Origin: Microbacteriaceae bacterium
GTDB taxonomy: Bacteria; Actinomycetota; Actinomycetes; Actinomycetales; Microbacteriaceae
Assembly: GCA_025465095.1 (NCBI GenBank)
Contig: JAODME010000005.1
Location: 1 to 64,000 of the forward strand
Length of the DNA: 64,000 bases
Direction of reading: 5' to 3'
The notes beneath the pieces are model-generated. The model was given only the letters and a program-made list of their open reading frames with translations. It was not told the origin of the DNA and did not search any database. Position numbers and translations under genes: made by a program. Positions 47,692-56,119 of this stretch are shown piece after piece. Within the stretch, counting starts at the first letter, position 1. Every line of letters begins with the position of its first letter.

Positions 47692-48361
47692 GGTTCTCGT
47701 TCTCCTCCTCGTGCAGATTGAAGCGGTAGCCCACGTTGCGCACCGTGCCGATAAGAGACTCGAGGTCCCCGAGTTTCGCGCGAAGACGCCGAACGTGCAC
47801 ATCGACCGTGCGGGTGCCACCGAAGTAGTCGTACCCCCACACCTCGCTGAGAAGTTGCTCGCGCGTGAACACGCGCGAGGGGTGCCCGGCGAGGAAGCGC
47901 AGCAGCTCAAACTCCTTGAAAGTCAGATCAAGCGGACGCCCGTGCACCTTCGCGGAATAGCTCGCCTCGTCGATGACCACTCCGGAGGCGTGGATCTTGT
48001 TGCTGGTCTGGTCGAGGGACTGCCGCGCGATGGCCAGTCGGATGCGCGCATCCGCTTCGGCCGGCCCCGCCGTCTCCAGAATCACGTCGTCGATGCCCCA
48101 GTCCGCGTTCACCGCGGTGAGCCCTCCCTCGGTCAGGATCAACAGGAGGGGAACGCTGAGCCCCGTCGTCTTGAGAATCTTGCACAGCGACCGGGCGTTG
48201 GCCAGGTCCTGGCGCCCATCGACGAGCAGCAGATCGCAGCTCGGGGCATTGACGAGTTGGGCGGGCTCGGCGGGGATCTGCCGCGTTCGATGGCTGAGAA
48301 GACTCAGTGCCGGGAGCACCTCGCTGTCGACCGCCGGGGTCAGAATCAACAGCTGCGCCAC
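47669..48361 (-). CDS. glnR: GlnR-type nitrogen response regulator
   Basis: 230 residues. The N-terminal receiver-like domain reads [60 protein letters not shown]; the C-terminal OmpR winged helix has [52 protein letters not shown] and TVRNVGYRF. The [14 protein letters not shown] stretch is diagnostic of GlnR rather than PhoP or MtrA. GlnR controls nitrogen assimilation genes and, in this family, is not paired with a kinase. Confidence 0.9.
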   Translation of the reverse strand: MAQLLILTPAVDSEVLPALSLLSHRTRQIPAEPAQLVNAPSCDLLLVDGRQDLANARSLCKILKTTGLSVPLLLILTEGGLTAVNADWGIDDVILETAGPAEADARIRLAIARQSLDQTSNKIHASGVVIDEASYSAKVHGRPLDLTFKEFELLRFLAGHPSRVFTREQLLSEVWGYDYFGGTRTVDVHVRRLRAKLGDLESLIGTVRNVGYRFNLHEEENENREQPVRS

Positions 48362-48511
48362 GTGTCCTCCAGTAGGTGCTGGATTCGAAGTCTACAAGCG
48401 CGCTGGAGCTTGGAGAGTTGCGACGCAAATTCGCGTCGCCAGCGCCGATGAACGAAGGGCTGTTCGGGCCGTTCTGGACGCTGATCGGCCGGGGTAGGGC
48501 ACACTGGTGCA

Positions 48512-48781
48512 ATGACCTCCCGACTCGCCACCGTGTTGCCGGTCTGGGGTGTTGCCGCGATCGCGGCGCTGGTGATCGGGCTGCTGGTGCCGCCCGAGCA
48601 GTACCTGCAGTGGCTGTCGATCGCGATGGGCGTCTCGGTTCTGATCACCTTCTGCATTCAGCTCGCCATCGTGCGAAAGGAAGGTCTCGTCGATCGCGTC
48701 GTCGCGAGCGTCAGCGGCGCTATCGTCATCTTGGCCGCCGCCACGCTCGTCTTGAGCCTCGTCGCCCTCCCGGCGGGGTAG
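48512..48781 (+). CDS. Small membrane protein of unknown function
   Basis: 89 residues from ATG MTSRLATVLPVWGVAAIAALVI with three hydrophobic segments (about 10-28, 34-52, 63-85) and one charged loop RKEGLVDRV. No family recognised. Followed 9 bases later by a 36-residue membrane peptide, so they likely form a pair. Divergent from glnR across 150 bases in which I saw no clear site. Confidence 0.7.
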   Translation: MTSRLATVLPVWGVAAIAALVIGLLVPPEQYLQWLSIAMGVSVLITFCIQLAIVRKEGLVDRVVASVSGAIVILAAATLVLSLVALPAG

Positions 48782-48790
48782 AATCGTTCC

Positions 48791-48901
48791 ATGCTGCTCG
48801 CCCTCGAACTCTTCTACGTCGGCTTGCTCGTTCTCGCCACCCTGGCCATCGGTTACATCTCCGTCGTGGTCGTCTACAACCTGTTCAAGGGCCAGAGCTA
48901 G
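48791..48901 (+). CDS. 36-residue single-TM peptide
   Basis: MLLALELFYVGLLVLATLAI followed by GYISVVVVYNLFKGQS: one long hydrophobic helix and a short polar C-terminus. The 37 codons use G or C at almost every third position. I recall similar short proteins between the small membrane protein and the FABP/ygfZ genes in related genomes, so I treat it as real. Function unknown. Confidence 0.6.
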   Translation: MLLALELFYVGLLVLATLAIGYISVVVVYNLFKGQS

Positions 48902-48931
48902 CACCGTCACCGCACGGATCCAGGAGTTGCC

Positions 48932-48952
48932 ATGATCGAGTTGCTGTCGTGA
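48932..48952 (+). CDS. Six-codon leader frame upstream of the FABP-like gene
   Basis: ATG at 48932 has CAGGAG 5 bases upstream and encodes MIELLS before a TGA that overlaps the GTG start of the next gene (GTGA). The words ATCGAGTTG and ATCGAGCTTG show a short local duplication. Either a leader that delivers ribosomes to the GTG, or the scar of a duplication that displaced the original ATG. Confidence 0.4.
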   Translation: MIELLS

Positions 48953-49566
48953 TCGAGCTTGACGCTGACCTTCCGGCCGAACTCGTTCCCCTGTCCTGGC
49001 TCATCGGAGTATGGTCGGGCACCGGCGTCGTGAACTACGAGGTCGGCGACGAGGTGCGCCACTTCGAATTCGGGCACCGGATGAGCTTCAGCCACGACGG
49101 CCTCCCGCACCTCAACTACACCTCCTACACCTGGCAGCTCGACCCTTCGACAGGCTCAGGGCAGGCTGATTCGAAGCCCCTGGCGACGGAGACCGGATAT
49201 TGGCGGCTCAGCCGTCCCGCCACGGAGGGAGATCCCGGCCCTGGCCTGCTGCCCGGCGTCGGCACCCAACCGTTCTCCACCGCCGAGTCGGTCGAGACCC
49301 TGCGCAACACCTCGAAGGCGTTCGACATCGAAGTCTCGATCGTGCATCCCGGGGGAGTGAGCGAGCTGTACGTCGGCGAGGTCAAGGGGCCGCGCATCGA
49401 CCTCGTGACCGACGCCGTTTTGCGGTCGGCGAACTCCAAGGAGCACACGGCGTCGACCAGGATGTACGGTCTGGTCGAGAACCACCTCCTGTGGGCGTGG
49501 GATATCGCAGCCCTCGGTCAGGATCTGCGCTCGCATGCGTCCGGGAGGCTCGCTCGTGACGAGTGA
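48949..49566 (+). CDS. FABP/nitrobindin-like heme-binding domain protein (DUF1794)
   Basis: 205 residues from GTG 48949. A 10-strand beta-barrel of the nitrobindin/THAP4-like family: LSWLIGVWSGTGVVNYE, HRMSFSHDGLPHLNYTSYTW, TETGYWRL, and MYGLVENHLLWAWDIAALGQ, with the C-terminal His region expected to hold heme iron. In mycobacteria and plants nitrobindins bind ferric heme. Odd point: residues about 65-72 (STGSGQAD) come from an inserted repeat. It overlaps the ygfZ start and is probably co-transcribed with it. Confidence 0.85.
   Translation: MIELDADLPAELVPLSWLIGVWSGTGVVNYEVGDEVRHFEFGHRMSFSHDGLPHLNYTSYTWQLDPSTGSGQADSKPLATETGYWRLSRPATEGDPGPGLLPGVGTQPFSTAESVETLRNTSKAFDIEVSIVHPGGVSELYVGEVKGPRIDLVTDAVLRSANSKEHTASTRMYGLVENHLLWAWDIAALGQDLRSHASGRLARDE
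49143..49161. repeat. Dispersed-repeat copy inside the FABP-like gene
   Basis: CCCTTCGACAGGCTCAGGG, a 19-nt sequence with CCCT/AGGG ends that is widespread as an intergenic repeat in many high-GC bacteria (recollection). Here it lies in frame in a coding region and encodes the loop SerThrGlySerGly, an apparent insertion compared with the compact strand-loop-strand expected. No other copy was seen in the window. Confidence 0.65.
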
Positions 49567-50647
49567 ATTCCTCTCCCTTCCTGGGGCGGTGGAAGCCACC
49601 GGCGCCGAAGCGGGCGTAGCGAGTCACTATGGCAACCCGTTTGCGGAGCAGCGGGCGCTCGCCGCAGGCGCAGCCGTCGTCGACCTGTCCAATCGGGCGG
49701 TGCTGTCGGTGCGGGGTCCTGACCGTCTGACCTGGATCGACTCCATTACGAGCCAGGCCGTCAAAAACCTGCTGCCCGGCGATTCGACGGAGACACTCGT
49801 CCTCGACCAGACCGGTCGCCTCGAATACGCGGTGAAGCTATTCGAGGACGGGGAGACCCTGTGGATGCTGCTAGAGGCTGAAGCCGCTCCCGGGCTGCTC
49901 GCCTGGCTCGGGAAAATGCGTTTCATGCTCCGCGTGGAGCCGGAGGACCGAAGCCGCGACCTCGCCACGATCGGCTCGATGGGCGACCTCGGGCTGCCAG
50001 CGCACCGCCCAAGCGGGGAACGGCTGGTCTGGCGTGACCCCTGGTCGAAGGTGGCGCCCGGCGGGTACCAGTACTCGGCGGTAGACGGGCATCCCGCCTC
50101 CGACTGGAACTGGACCGAGACGATCGTCGAGCGCAGTGAATTGGGCGGTATCGCCGCGGCGCACACCGCGGTTGGCATGCTCGCGGCGGAAGCGCTCCGC
50201 ATCGAGGCGTGGCGCCCGCGCCTCGCCACCGAGGGGGACGAAAAGACGATTCCGCACGAACTCGACTGGCTGCGTTCGGCAGTGCACCTTGCGAAGGGCT
50301 GCTATCGCGGGCAGGAGACGGTCGCGAAGGTGCACAATCTCGGGCACCCGCCTCGTCGACTCGTGATGCTCCACCTCGACGGTTCGGACGCCGTGCTTCC
50401 CGCTCCACAGGACGAGGTGACTCTCGACGGCAAGGTGGTCGGGCGCATCACCTCGTCGGCGATGCACTTCGAGCTTGGTCCAATCGCCCTTGCCGTGATC
50501 AAGCGCACTACGGACCCGACGGCAACCCTGTCGGTAACCGCAGGAAACACGGTTGTCGCCGCTGCTCAGGAGATTATTGTGCCGCCCGATGCGGGCGCGG
50601 TCGCGGCAGTGCCGCGCCTTCCCCGCCTCGGGGCCGTGCAGCGCTGA
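49556..50647 (+). CDS. ygfZ: Folate-binding YgfZ family protein
   Basis: 363 residues from GTG 49556 with GGGAGG 8 bases upstream. Related to the T-protein of the glycine cleavage system; it supports Fe-S cluster repair. The signature motif KGCYRGQETVAKVHNLGHPPRR (KGCYxGQE) is near residue 250, and ALRIEAWRPR precedes it. Its start overlaps the FABP-like gene by 11 bases. Confidence 0.93.
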   Translation: MTSEFLSLPGAVEATGAEAGVASHYGNPFAEQRALAAGAAVVDLSNRAVLSVRGPDRLTWIDSITSQAVKNLLPGDSTETLVLDQTGRLEYAVKLFEDGETLWMLLEAEAAPGLLAWLGKMRFMLRVEPEDRSRDLATIGSMGDLGLPAHRPSGERLVWRDPWSKVAPGGYQYSAVDGHPASDWNWTETIVERSELGGIAAAHTAVGMLAAEALRIEAWRPRLATEGDEKTIPHELDWLRSAVHLAKGCYRGQETVAKVHNLGHPPRRLVMLHLDGSDAVLPAPQDEVTLDGKVVGRITSSAMHFELGPIALAVIKRTTDPTATLSVTAGNTVVAAAQEIIVPPDAGAVAAVPRLPRLGAVQR

Positions 50648-50649
50648 GC

Positions 50650-51747
50650 ATGCAGGCGGGCTCGTCCGACAGCGCGATGCGGCGGCTCGAGCGATCCCTC
50701 CGCCGTCGGATGGCGATGATGCAGCGCCTTCGCCGCGTCGGCGCCTCGGTTCCGGCCGCGCTGCAGATCGCGGTCGCCGCGGCAGCGGCGTACGCGTTCG
50801 CGAGCGGGGTTCTCGGTCACGACCTCCCGGTGGTAGCGGTCACCGTCACATTGACCGCGCTCGGCCTCGGTCGGGACGCTCGGCCGCGGCGTGTGCTCGA
50901 GACGGTGATCGGCATCCTCATCGGAATCACGCTGAGCGAAGTGCTGCTGATCCTGATCGGACCGGGGCCGGCGCAGCTCGCGCTCGTGCTCGCGGTCACC
51001 CTGCTGGTCGCGCGGTTCATCTCACCGAGTGCGGCTTTCGCGGCAGCGGCAGGAGTGCAGTCGGTGCTCGTCATGCTGCTCCCCGCGCCCGAGGGAGGGG
51101 TGTTCGTTCGCAGCATCGATGGAGTCGTCGGCGGTGTCGTCGCTCTCCTTGTGACAGCACTGATTCCGCGGGATCCGCGCCGCGCAGCGCAGCGGGACGC
51201 CCGACGCTTGTTCTCCACTCTCGATGAGGCGCTCGGGACCCTCGCTGTCGCCCTGGACACGGGTGACGAGCCCGCCGCGGATCTCGCCCTCACCCGGCTG
51301 CGTCGCACCCAGCAGTTGGTCGACGATTGGGCGGAGTCGCTCGAGTCGGCGATCAGCATCGCCAGGATCTCGCCGTTCCTGCGGCGTCACCTTCCCGAAC
51401 TGCGTCGCCAGTCGCGGATGTTGACCGGACTGGATCTTGCCTCCCGGCACTTGCGGGTGATCGCACGGCGCGCAGATTTCCTTGTACGCGATGGCGAGCG
51501 CCGCGCGGTGCTCGCCTCTCTCATCCGTGACATGAGCGCCGGCATCCGGTTGCTTTCTGGCGAACCGGAGCAGGCAAGGAAGATCCTCGCCGAGCTCGCC
51601 GCACTTCTGTCGCCGAACGAGCTCCTGCCGAAATCCCCGGTGACCGAGACGGTGCTGGTGCTGCTGATGCGCCCGCTCGTCGTCGACCTGCTCGTCGCGA
51701 ACGGCGCGAGTCCGGACGACGCCAGGGCCGCGCTTCCCGAGGTGTGA
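50650..51747 (+). CDS. FUSC family membrane protein (aromatic acid exporter-like)
   Basis: 365 residues from ATG 50650, two bases after the ygfZ stop. The N-terminal 160 residues carry five or six TM segments (ALQIAVAAAAAYAFASGVLG, VVAVTVTLTALGLGRDARPRR, RVLETVIGILIGITLSEVLL), the fusaric-acid-resistance/aromatic-acid exporter pattern. The C-terminal 200 residues are a cytosolic helical domain. A cytoplasmic start far upstream (50209) would duplicate ygfZ and is rejected. Substrate unknown. Confidence 0.85.
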   Translation: MQAGSSDSAMRRLERSLRRRMAMMQRLRRVGASVPAALQIAVAAAAAYAFASGVLGHDLPVVAVTVTLTALGLGRDARPRRVLETVIGILIGITLSEVLLILIGPGPAQLALVLAVTLLVARFISPSAAFAAAAGVQSVLVMLLPAPEGGVFVRSIDGVVGGVVALLVTALIPRDPRRAAQRDARRLFSTLDEALGTLAVALDTGDEPAADLALTRLRRTQQLVDDWAESLESAISIARISPFLRRHLPELRRQSRMLTGLDLASRHLRVIARRADFLVRDGERRAVLASLIRDMSAGIRLLSGEPEQARKILAELAALLSPNELLPKSPVTETVLVLLMRPLVVDLLVANGASPDDARAALPEV

Positions 51748-51754
51748 GCGGCGC

Positions 51755-53587
51755 CTACCGCCTGCCCGATCTCGAGAGTCGCCTCCACCATGCCTGCGGC
51801 TCGGCGTCGATCGTCGACGAGCCAGGATCGACCGCCAGTTGAAACTGGTCGCCGTGCTGCTCGACGCCGCTGACGACTGCGTCCTCTACCATCCCCATTC
51901 CGACCTGACGTCGGATGATCAACGGGTCGCTTGTCAGGTCTTTCACCAGGGCCACGCAGATCAACAGCATGACGACGACGAAGGGAAGGGATGCGACGAT
52001 CGTCAGGTCCTGCAGACCGGTGAGCGCTTCGGCGCCGCCGCCGCCGATCGCGAGCATGATCGCAGCTACGGCACCCATCACGAGGCCCCAGAAGATGATC
52101 ACGAGCTTGCTGGGTTCGGTGGCGCCGCGTTGCGAGAGGGTGCCCATCACGATCGACGCGGCATCCGCCCCCGAGACGAAGAAGATCGCCACGAGCACCA
52201 TGACCAGCACCGTCGTGACGGTGGCGAGAGGAAAGTTCGCCAGTAACTGGAAGAGGGTCGAGTTGGAGGTGACGGCCCCGTCGATGGTCATGTCGCCTTC
52301 CGTGCGCTGTTGATTCATCGCGGCCCCGCCGAAGATCGAGAACCAGAAGATGGCGACGAAGGTCGGCACGAGCAGGACACCGCTCACGAACTCCCTGATC
52401 GTTCGACCGCGGCTGATCCTGGCGATGAACATGCCGACGAAGGGAGTCCAGGAAATCCACCACGCCCAGTAGAAGATCGTCCAGCCTGACAGCCATTCCG
52501 CCTCCGCGCCGCCCGCGGCACCGGTTCGCGAGGCCATCTCGGCGAGATCGCCGAGATAGGCGCCGATCGTGGTCGGGATCAGGTTGAGGATGAGCAGCGT
52601 CGGTCCGGCGATGAAGACGAAGACGGCGAGGATGAGCGCGAGCACCATGTTGATGTTCGCGAGCCACTGGATGCCTCGGGCGATGCCGGATACCGCTGAG
52701 GCGACGAACGCGATCGTGAGCACAGCGATCACCCCGATCAGCAACGGGGCGCCCGCGTTGCCGACCCAGCCGTTGAACTCCAACCCGGCCCCGATCTGAG
52801 TCGCACCGATGCCGAGCGACGCCGCAGAGCCGAACAGCGTCGCGAAGATTGCGAGTATGTCGATCACCCTTCCGGCGCCACCCTTGCTCCTGCGACCGAA
52901 CAGCGGCCAGAAGATGGAGGAGAACAACTGTTTGCGCCCCTTGCGGTAGGTGCCGTAGGCGATCGCGATGCCCACCACCGCGTAGATCGCCCACGGGTGC
53001 AGCCCCCAGTGGAACAGGGAGGTCGCCATCGCGGTGCGGATCGCCTCGCCGCTCTCCGGCTCCGCCGAGCCGGGCGGCGGGCCGATGAAGAAGCTGAGCG
53101 GCTCAGCTGCGCCGAAGAACATCAGCCCGATTCCCATGCCGGCGCTGAACATCATCGCGATCCACGAGACGCCCCTGAACTGCGGGACCTCATCATCCGT
53201 TCCGAGCTTGATCTGTCCGTACTTGCTTGCCGCTAGCCAGATGACGAAAACCACGAAGAAGCTCGCGGACAGTACGAACAGCCAGCCGGTGTTCTGAATC
53301 ACCCATGATTCGGCGCCCCGCGACACCGAGCCCAGGGTTTCCGTGCTGACCAACCCCCAAATGACGAAGGCGACGGCTAGAGCGGCCGTCACACCGAAGA
53401 CGAGTTTGTCGAGCCGCGGGTTCTCCGGTTCGTAGATGTTCACGGAGGTGCTGTCCCGCGCCGCAAGAAGATGGTGTCCCTCGTGAGTTGAATGGGGCTC
53501 CGTCGGGGGGGCTGCGGAGTCGGGTGAGCTTTTCCGATCGCTCAGTGCCCCCCGGCGTCGCCGCCTCACCGAATCCCGGCCTGTCAT
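51755..53587 (-). CDS. BCCT family transporter (betaine/choline/carnitine)
   Basis: 610 residues from ATG MTGRDSVRRRRRG. Twelve TM segments. The BCCT signatures GMGIGLMFFGAAEPL (TM3 Gly-rich) and WTIFYWAWWISWTPFVGMFIARISRGRTIREF (TM8) are clear, the first Trp-rich stretch forming the substrate box. Likely imports glycine betaine or choline for osmoprotection; the basic N-terminus and acidic C-terminal tail could sense osmolarity as in BetP. An upstream in-frame start near 53665 is less likely. Convergent with the FUSC gene. Confidence 0.92.
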   Translation of the reverse strand: MTGRDSVRRRRRGALSDRKSSPDSAAPPTEPHSTHEGHHLLAARDSTSVNIYEPENPRLDKLVFGVTAALAVAFVIWGLVSTETLGSVSRGAESWVIQNTGWLFVLSASFFVVFVIWLAASKYGQIKLGTDDEVPQFRGVSWIAMMFSAGMGIGLMFFGAAEPLSFFIGPPPGSAEPESGEAIRTAMATSLFHWGLHPWAIYAVVGIAIAYGTYRKGRKQLFSSIFWPLFGRRSKGGAGRVIDILAIFATLFGSAASLGIGATQIGAGLEFNGWVGNAGAPLLIGVIAVLTIAFVASAVSGIARGIQWLANINMVLALILAVFVFIAGPTLLILNLIPTTIGAYLGDLAEMASRTGAAGGAEAEWLSGWTIFYWAWWISWTPFVGMFIARISRGRTIREFVSGVLLVPTFVAIFWFSIFGGAAMNQQRTEGDMTIDGAVTSNSTLFQLLANFPLATVTTVLVMVLVAIFFVSGADAASIVMGTLSQRGATEPSKLVIIFWGLVMGAVAAIMLAIGGGGAEALTGLQDLTIVASLPFVVVMLLICVALVKDLTSDPLIIRRQVGMGMVEDAVVSGVEQHGDQFQLAVDPGSSTIDAEPQAWWRRLSRSGRR

Positions 53588-53661
53588 CGCCTTGCCGCCT
53601 TTCTCGCCGCCCCCCGAACGGGCCGTGCAGCAACGAGGGTACGCGCGGGTCGCCGGCGAGG

Positions 53662-53682
53662 CCACCCCTTTGCCTGGGGTGG
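53662..53682. terminator. Hairpin between methyltransferase and BCCT genes
   Basis: CCACCCC (53662-53668) pairs with GGGGTGG (53676-53682) around a 7-base loop. It lies downstream of the minus-strand methyltransferase stop and upstream of the BCCT start, so it could end the methyltransferase transcript. No T tract. Confidence 0.4.
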
Positions 53683-53701
53683 GCGACGTGTCAGGGTGGC
53701 G

Positions 53702-54490
53702 TCAGGACCAGCGGAAATCGATCGGCTCAACCGAGTGCCACTGCACGGTCAGCTCACCCAGCCGCCAGCGCGACCTCGTGCCGAGCACGGGCCAACCGTC
53801 GGCGATCAATCCGTTCACGGTGGCGATCCAGCGCTGCCTCGCCCCATACGCCGCCAGGGCGGCGGAGAACCGCCAGTTCCGGTCGAGGTCGAGCAGAAGC
53901 CGGTGCACTCCTTCACCTGGCACATTGCGGTGGATGAGGATCTTGGGGAGACGTTCCGCGGCGACGGAGGGAGAGTCGAGGTCGGTCAGGCGGAGGCTGA
54001 TCGTGAGGCTCACCGGCCCGTGCGCTGCGACATCCACCCAGCTCGCGACCCGTCCCAGTTCGCTGCACGTTCCTTCCACCAGCACCCCGCCCGACTGCAG
54101 GCGCGACGTCATCCTGCGCCACTGCCCGACTACCTCGCGTTCGTCGTACTGCCGCAGGACGTTGAGGGCCCGGATGACGTGTGCGCGTCGGTCGCCGGTG
54201 AGAGGCACCTCGAAGCCGCCGACCCGGAACGATACCCCCGGCCGTTCGAATGGGACGGCTGCGGCGACCCGCGCGGGGTCGATCTCGATGCCGACGACCT
54301 CGACTCGCGGATTCACCTTGGTCAACCGCTGATGGAGTTCGAGGGTGGTGGTGGCGGATGCTCCGAAGCCGAGGTCGACGACGAGGGGAGCGGCCGCGCC
54401 GCGCACCGGCGGCAGCGCGGCGATCCACCTGTCTATTCGCCGCAGACGATTCGTTCCCGTCGTGCCGCGCGTCACAGATCCGATGGGCAT
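53702..54490 (-). CDS. Class I SAM-dependent methyltransferase
   Basis: 262 residues from ATG MPIGSVTRGTTGTNRLRRID with GGAG upstream. SAM motif I is LVVDLGFGASATTTLELH (about residues 40-57), and motif II is VVGIEIDPARV. Later GGVLVEGTCSELGRVASWVDV is a further strand. Substrate not identifiable. The N-terminal extension predicted from an earlier start is Pro/Ala-rich and not needed. Divergent from gpmA by 58 bases. Confidence 0.8.
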   Translation of the reverse strand: MPIGSVTRGTTGTNRLRRIDRWIAALPPVRGAAAPLVVDLGFGASATTTLELHQRLTKVNPRVEVVGIEIDPARVAAAVPFERPGVSFRVGGFEVPLTGDRRAHVIRALNVLRQYDEREVVGQWRRMTSRLQSGGVLVEGTCSELGRVASWVDVAAHGPVSLTISLRLTDLDSPSVAAERLPKILIHRNVPGEGVHRLLLDLDRNWRFSAALAAYGARQRWIATVNGLIADGWPVLGTRSRWRLGELTVQWHSVEPIDFRWS

Positions 54491-54548
54491 GCTCCATTCT
54501 CCCTCGGCGGCGGCGGCGGCAGGCGGCGGGCGTCGGTAGGCTGGCGGC

Positions 54549-55292
54549 ATGACCTATACGCTCATCCTGCTGCGCCACGGAAACTCCACCTGGAACCAGA
54601 AGAATCTCTTCACGGGCTGGGTCGACGTGCCCTTGAGCGAGCAGGGGGTCGAGGAGGCGCGTCGAGCCGGGGAGCTTCTCGCCTCGTCCGGGCTGCTGCC
54701 AGACGTGCAGCACACATCGCTGCTCAAGCGCGCCATCCAGACCGCTAACATCGCACTGGATGTCGCCAACCGGGACTGGATCGACGTTCGCCGGTCGTGG
54801 CGGCTCAACGAGCGCCACTACGGGGAACTGCAGGGCAAGGACAAGGCACAGACGCTCGCGGAATACGGGCAGGAGCAGTTCCAGACCTGGCGACGGTCGT
54901 TCGACGTACCGCCGCCGCCGCTAGATGATGACGACCAGTATTCGCAAGCTCACGACCCGCGCTACGCCGGCCTCGGCGCTGATCTGCCGCGCACCGAATC
55001 GCTCAAGCTTGTGATCGAGCGGATGTTGCCCTACTGGGAATCCGACATCACCCCTGATCTGTCGGCGGGGAAGACCGTGCTCGTGACCGCCCACGGCAAC
55101 TCGTTGAGAGCGCTGGTGAAGCACCTCGACGGCATCTCGGATGCGGACATCGCCGAGCTGAACATTCCGACCGGCATCCCGCTCGTGTACGAACTGGGCG
55201 ACGACTTCATGCCGGACAAGCCCGGCTACTACCTCGATCCGGAGGCGGCCGCCGCCGGTGCCGCCGCGGTCGCGGCCCAGGGCAAGAAGTAG
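54549..55292 (+). CDS. gpmA: 2,3-bisphosphoglycerate-dependent phosphoglycerate mutase
   Basis: 247 residues. It interconverts 3-phosphoglycerate and 2-phosphoglycerate in glycolysis. The phospho-His lies in [45 protein letters not shown] and [20 protein letters not shown] are family motifs. Convergent with phoU (3 bases between stops). In other actinobacteria gpmA is also next to phoU-senX3-regX3. Confidence 0.96.
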   Translation: MTYTLILLRHGNSTWNQKNLFTGWVDVPLSEQGVEEARRAGELLASSGLLPDVQHTSLLKRAIQTANIALDVANRDWIDVRRSWRLNERHYGELQGKDKAQTLAEYGQEQFQTWRRSFDVPPPPLDDDDQYSQAHDPRYAGLGADLPRTESLKLVIERMLPYWESDITPDLSAGKTVLVTAHGNSLRALVKHLDGISDADIAELNIPTGIPLVYELGDDFMPDKPGYYLDPEAAAAGAAAVAAQGKK

Positions 55293-55295
55293 GGG

Positions 55296-55949
55296 TTACG
55301 CGTCCGACCCGACGAAATCACCGGTGGCGAGGTACTGGATGTGCTTCGCGATCGAGACCGCGTGGTCAGCGAATCGCTCGTGATAGCGGCTCGCGAGCGT
55401 CGTGTCCACCGTGTCGACCGCCGCACCCTTCCATCCGTCGCTCAACACGGTGTCAAACACCCCGGCATGCAATTCGTCGATGCGGTCGTCGTCGTTGCGG
55501 ATCTCCTCCGCGAGCTTGATGTCTTCGGACCGCAGCAGTGCGGTGAGTTTCTTCGCGATCGCGATGTCGAGGGTGCCCAACTCGTAGAACGTGTCCCTGA
55601 GGCTCTTCGGCACGACCTTGTCGGGGAATCGGTATCGCGCGAGTTGCGCGATATGTTCCGCCAGGTCGCCCATCCGCTCGAGTGAGGCGCTGATGCGAAG
55701 GGCGCTCACAACGATCCGCAGGTCCCGGGCTACGGGCTGCTGGCGGGCGAGGATATTGATGGCCAGCTCGTCGAGTGCGTGCGAAGCGCTGTCGATCTTG
55801 TGGTCCTCGGCGATCACCTGGTCGGCGAGCGCGACGTTCGATTCATTGAAGGCGAGGGTTGCATTCTCGATCGCGATCTCAACGAGGTCCGCGATCTCGA
55901 TGAGGCGCTCTTGCACCTCACGCAACTCCTGCTGGAAAACTTCGCGCAT
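55296..55949 (-). CDS. phoU: Phosphate signalling protein PhoU
   Basis: 217 residues from ATG MREVFQQELREVQERLIEIA. Two three-helix bundles, each with the metal-cluster motif E/DxxxD: VIAEDHKIDSASHALDELA and IRNDDDRIDELHAGV. LERMGDLAEHIAQLARY and RYHERFADHAVSIAKHI are the paired conserved helices. It restrains the phosphate sensor kinase when phosphate is plentiful. Divergent from senX3, with a PHO-box-like repeat in the intergenic space. Confidence 0.95.
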   Translation of the reverse strand: MREVFQQELREVQERLIEIADLVEIAIENATLAFNESNVALADQVIAEDHKIDSASHALDELAINILARQQPVARDLRIVVSALRISASLERMGDLAEHIAQLARYRFPDKVVPKSLRDTFYELGTLDIAIAKKLTALLRSEDIKLAEEIRNDDDRIDELHAGVFDTVLSDGWKGAAVDTVDTTLASRYHERFADHAVSIAKHIQYLATGDFVGSDA

Positions 55950-56018
55950 CGTCGTTCGTCTCTTCTCTTCGACGGGCATGACCGGGCCCGCACAATTCAC
56001 GCTAGCTTGCGGGTCGCC

Positions 56019-56047
56019 GGTTAACAACCGGTAGCGCGAAGCTGAAC
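56019..56047 (-). promoter_or_regulatory. PHO-box-like triple repeat between phoU and senX3
   Basis: On the minus strand three units at an 11-base period: GTTCAGC, CGCTACC, GTTAACC. The first and third fit the GTTCACC consensus at six of seven positions; the middle fits poorly. It lies 70 bases upstream of phoU and 73 bases upstream of senX3. Confidence 0.6.
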
Positions 56048-56119
56048 AACTCCCAAAGTACTGCGGTCGCGCCCTCGAGCCGGTCAGGCGAGCCGGGCCG
56101 GTGTTACTAATCTGGTCAT

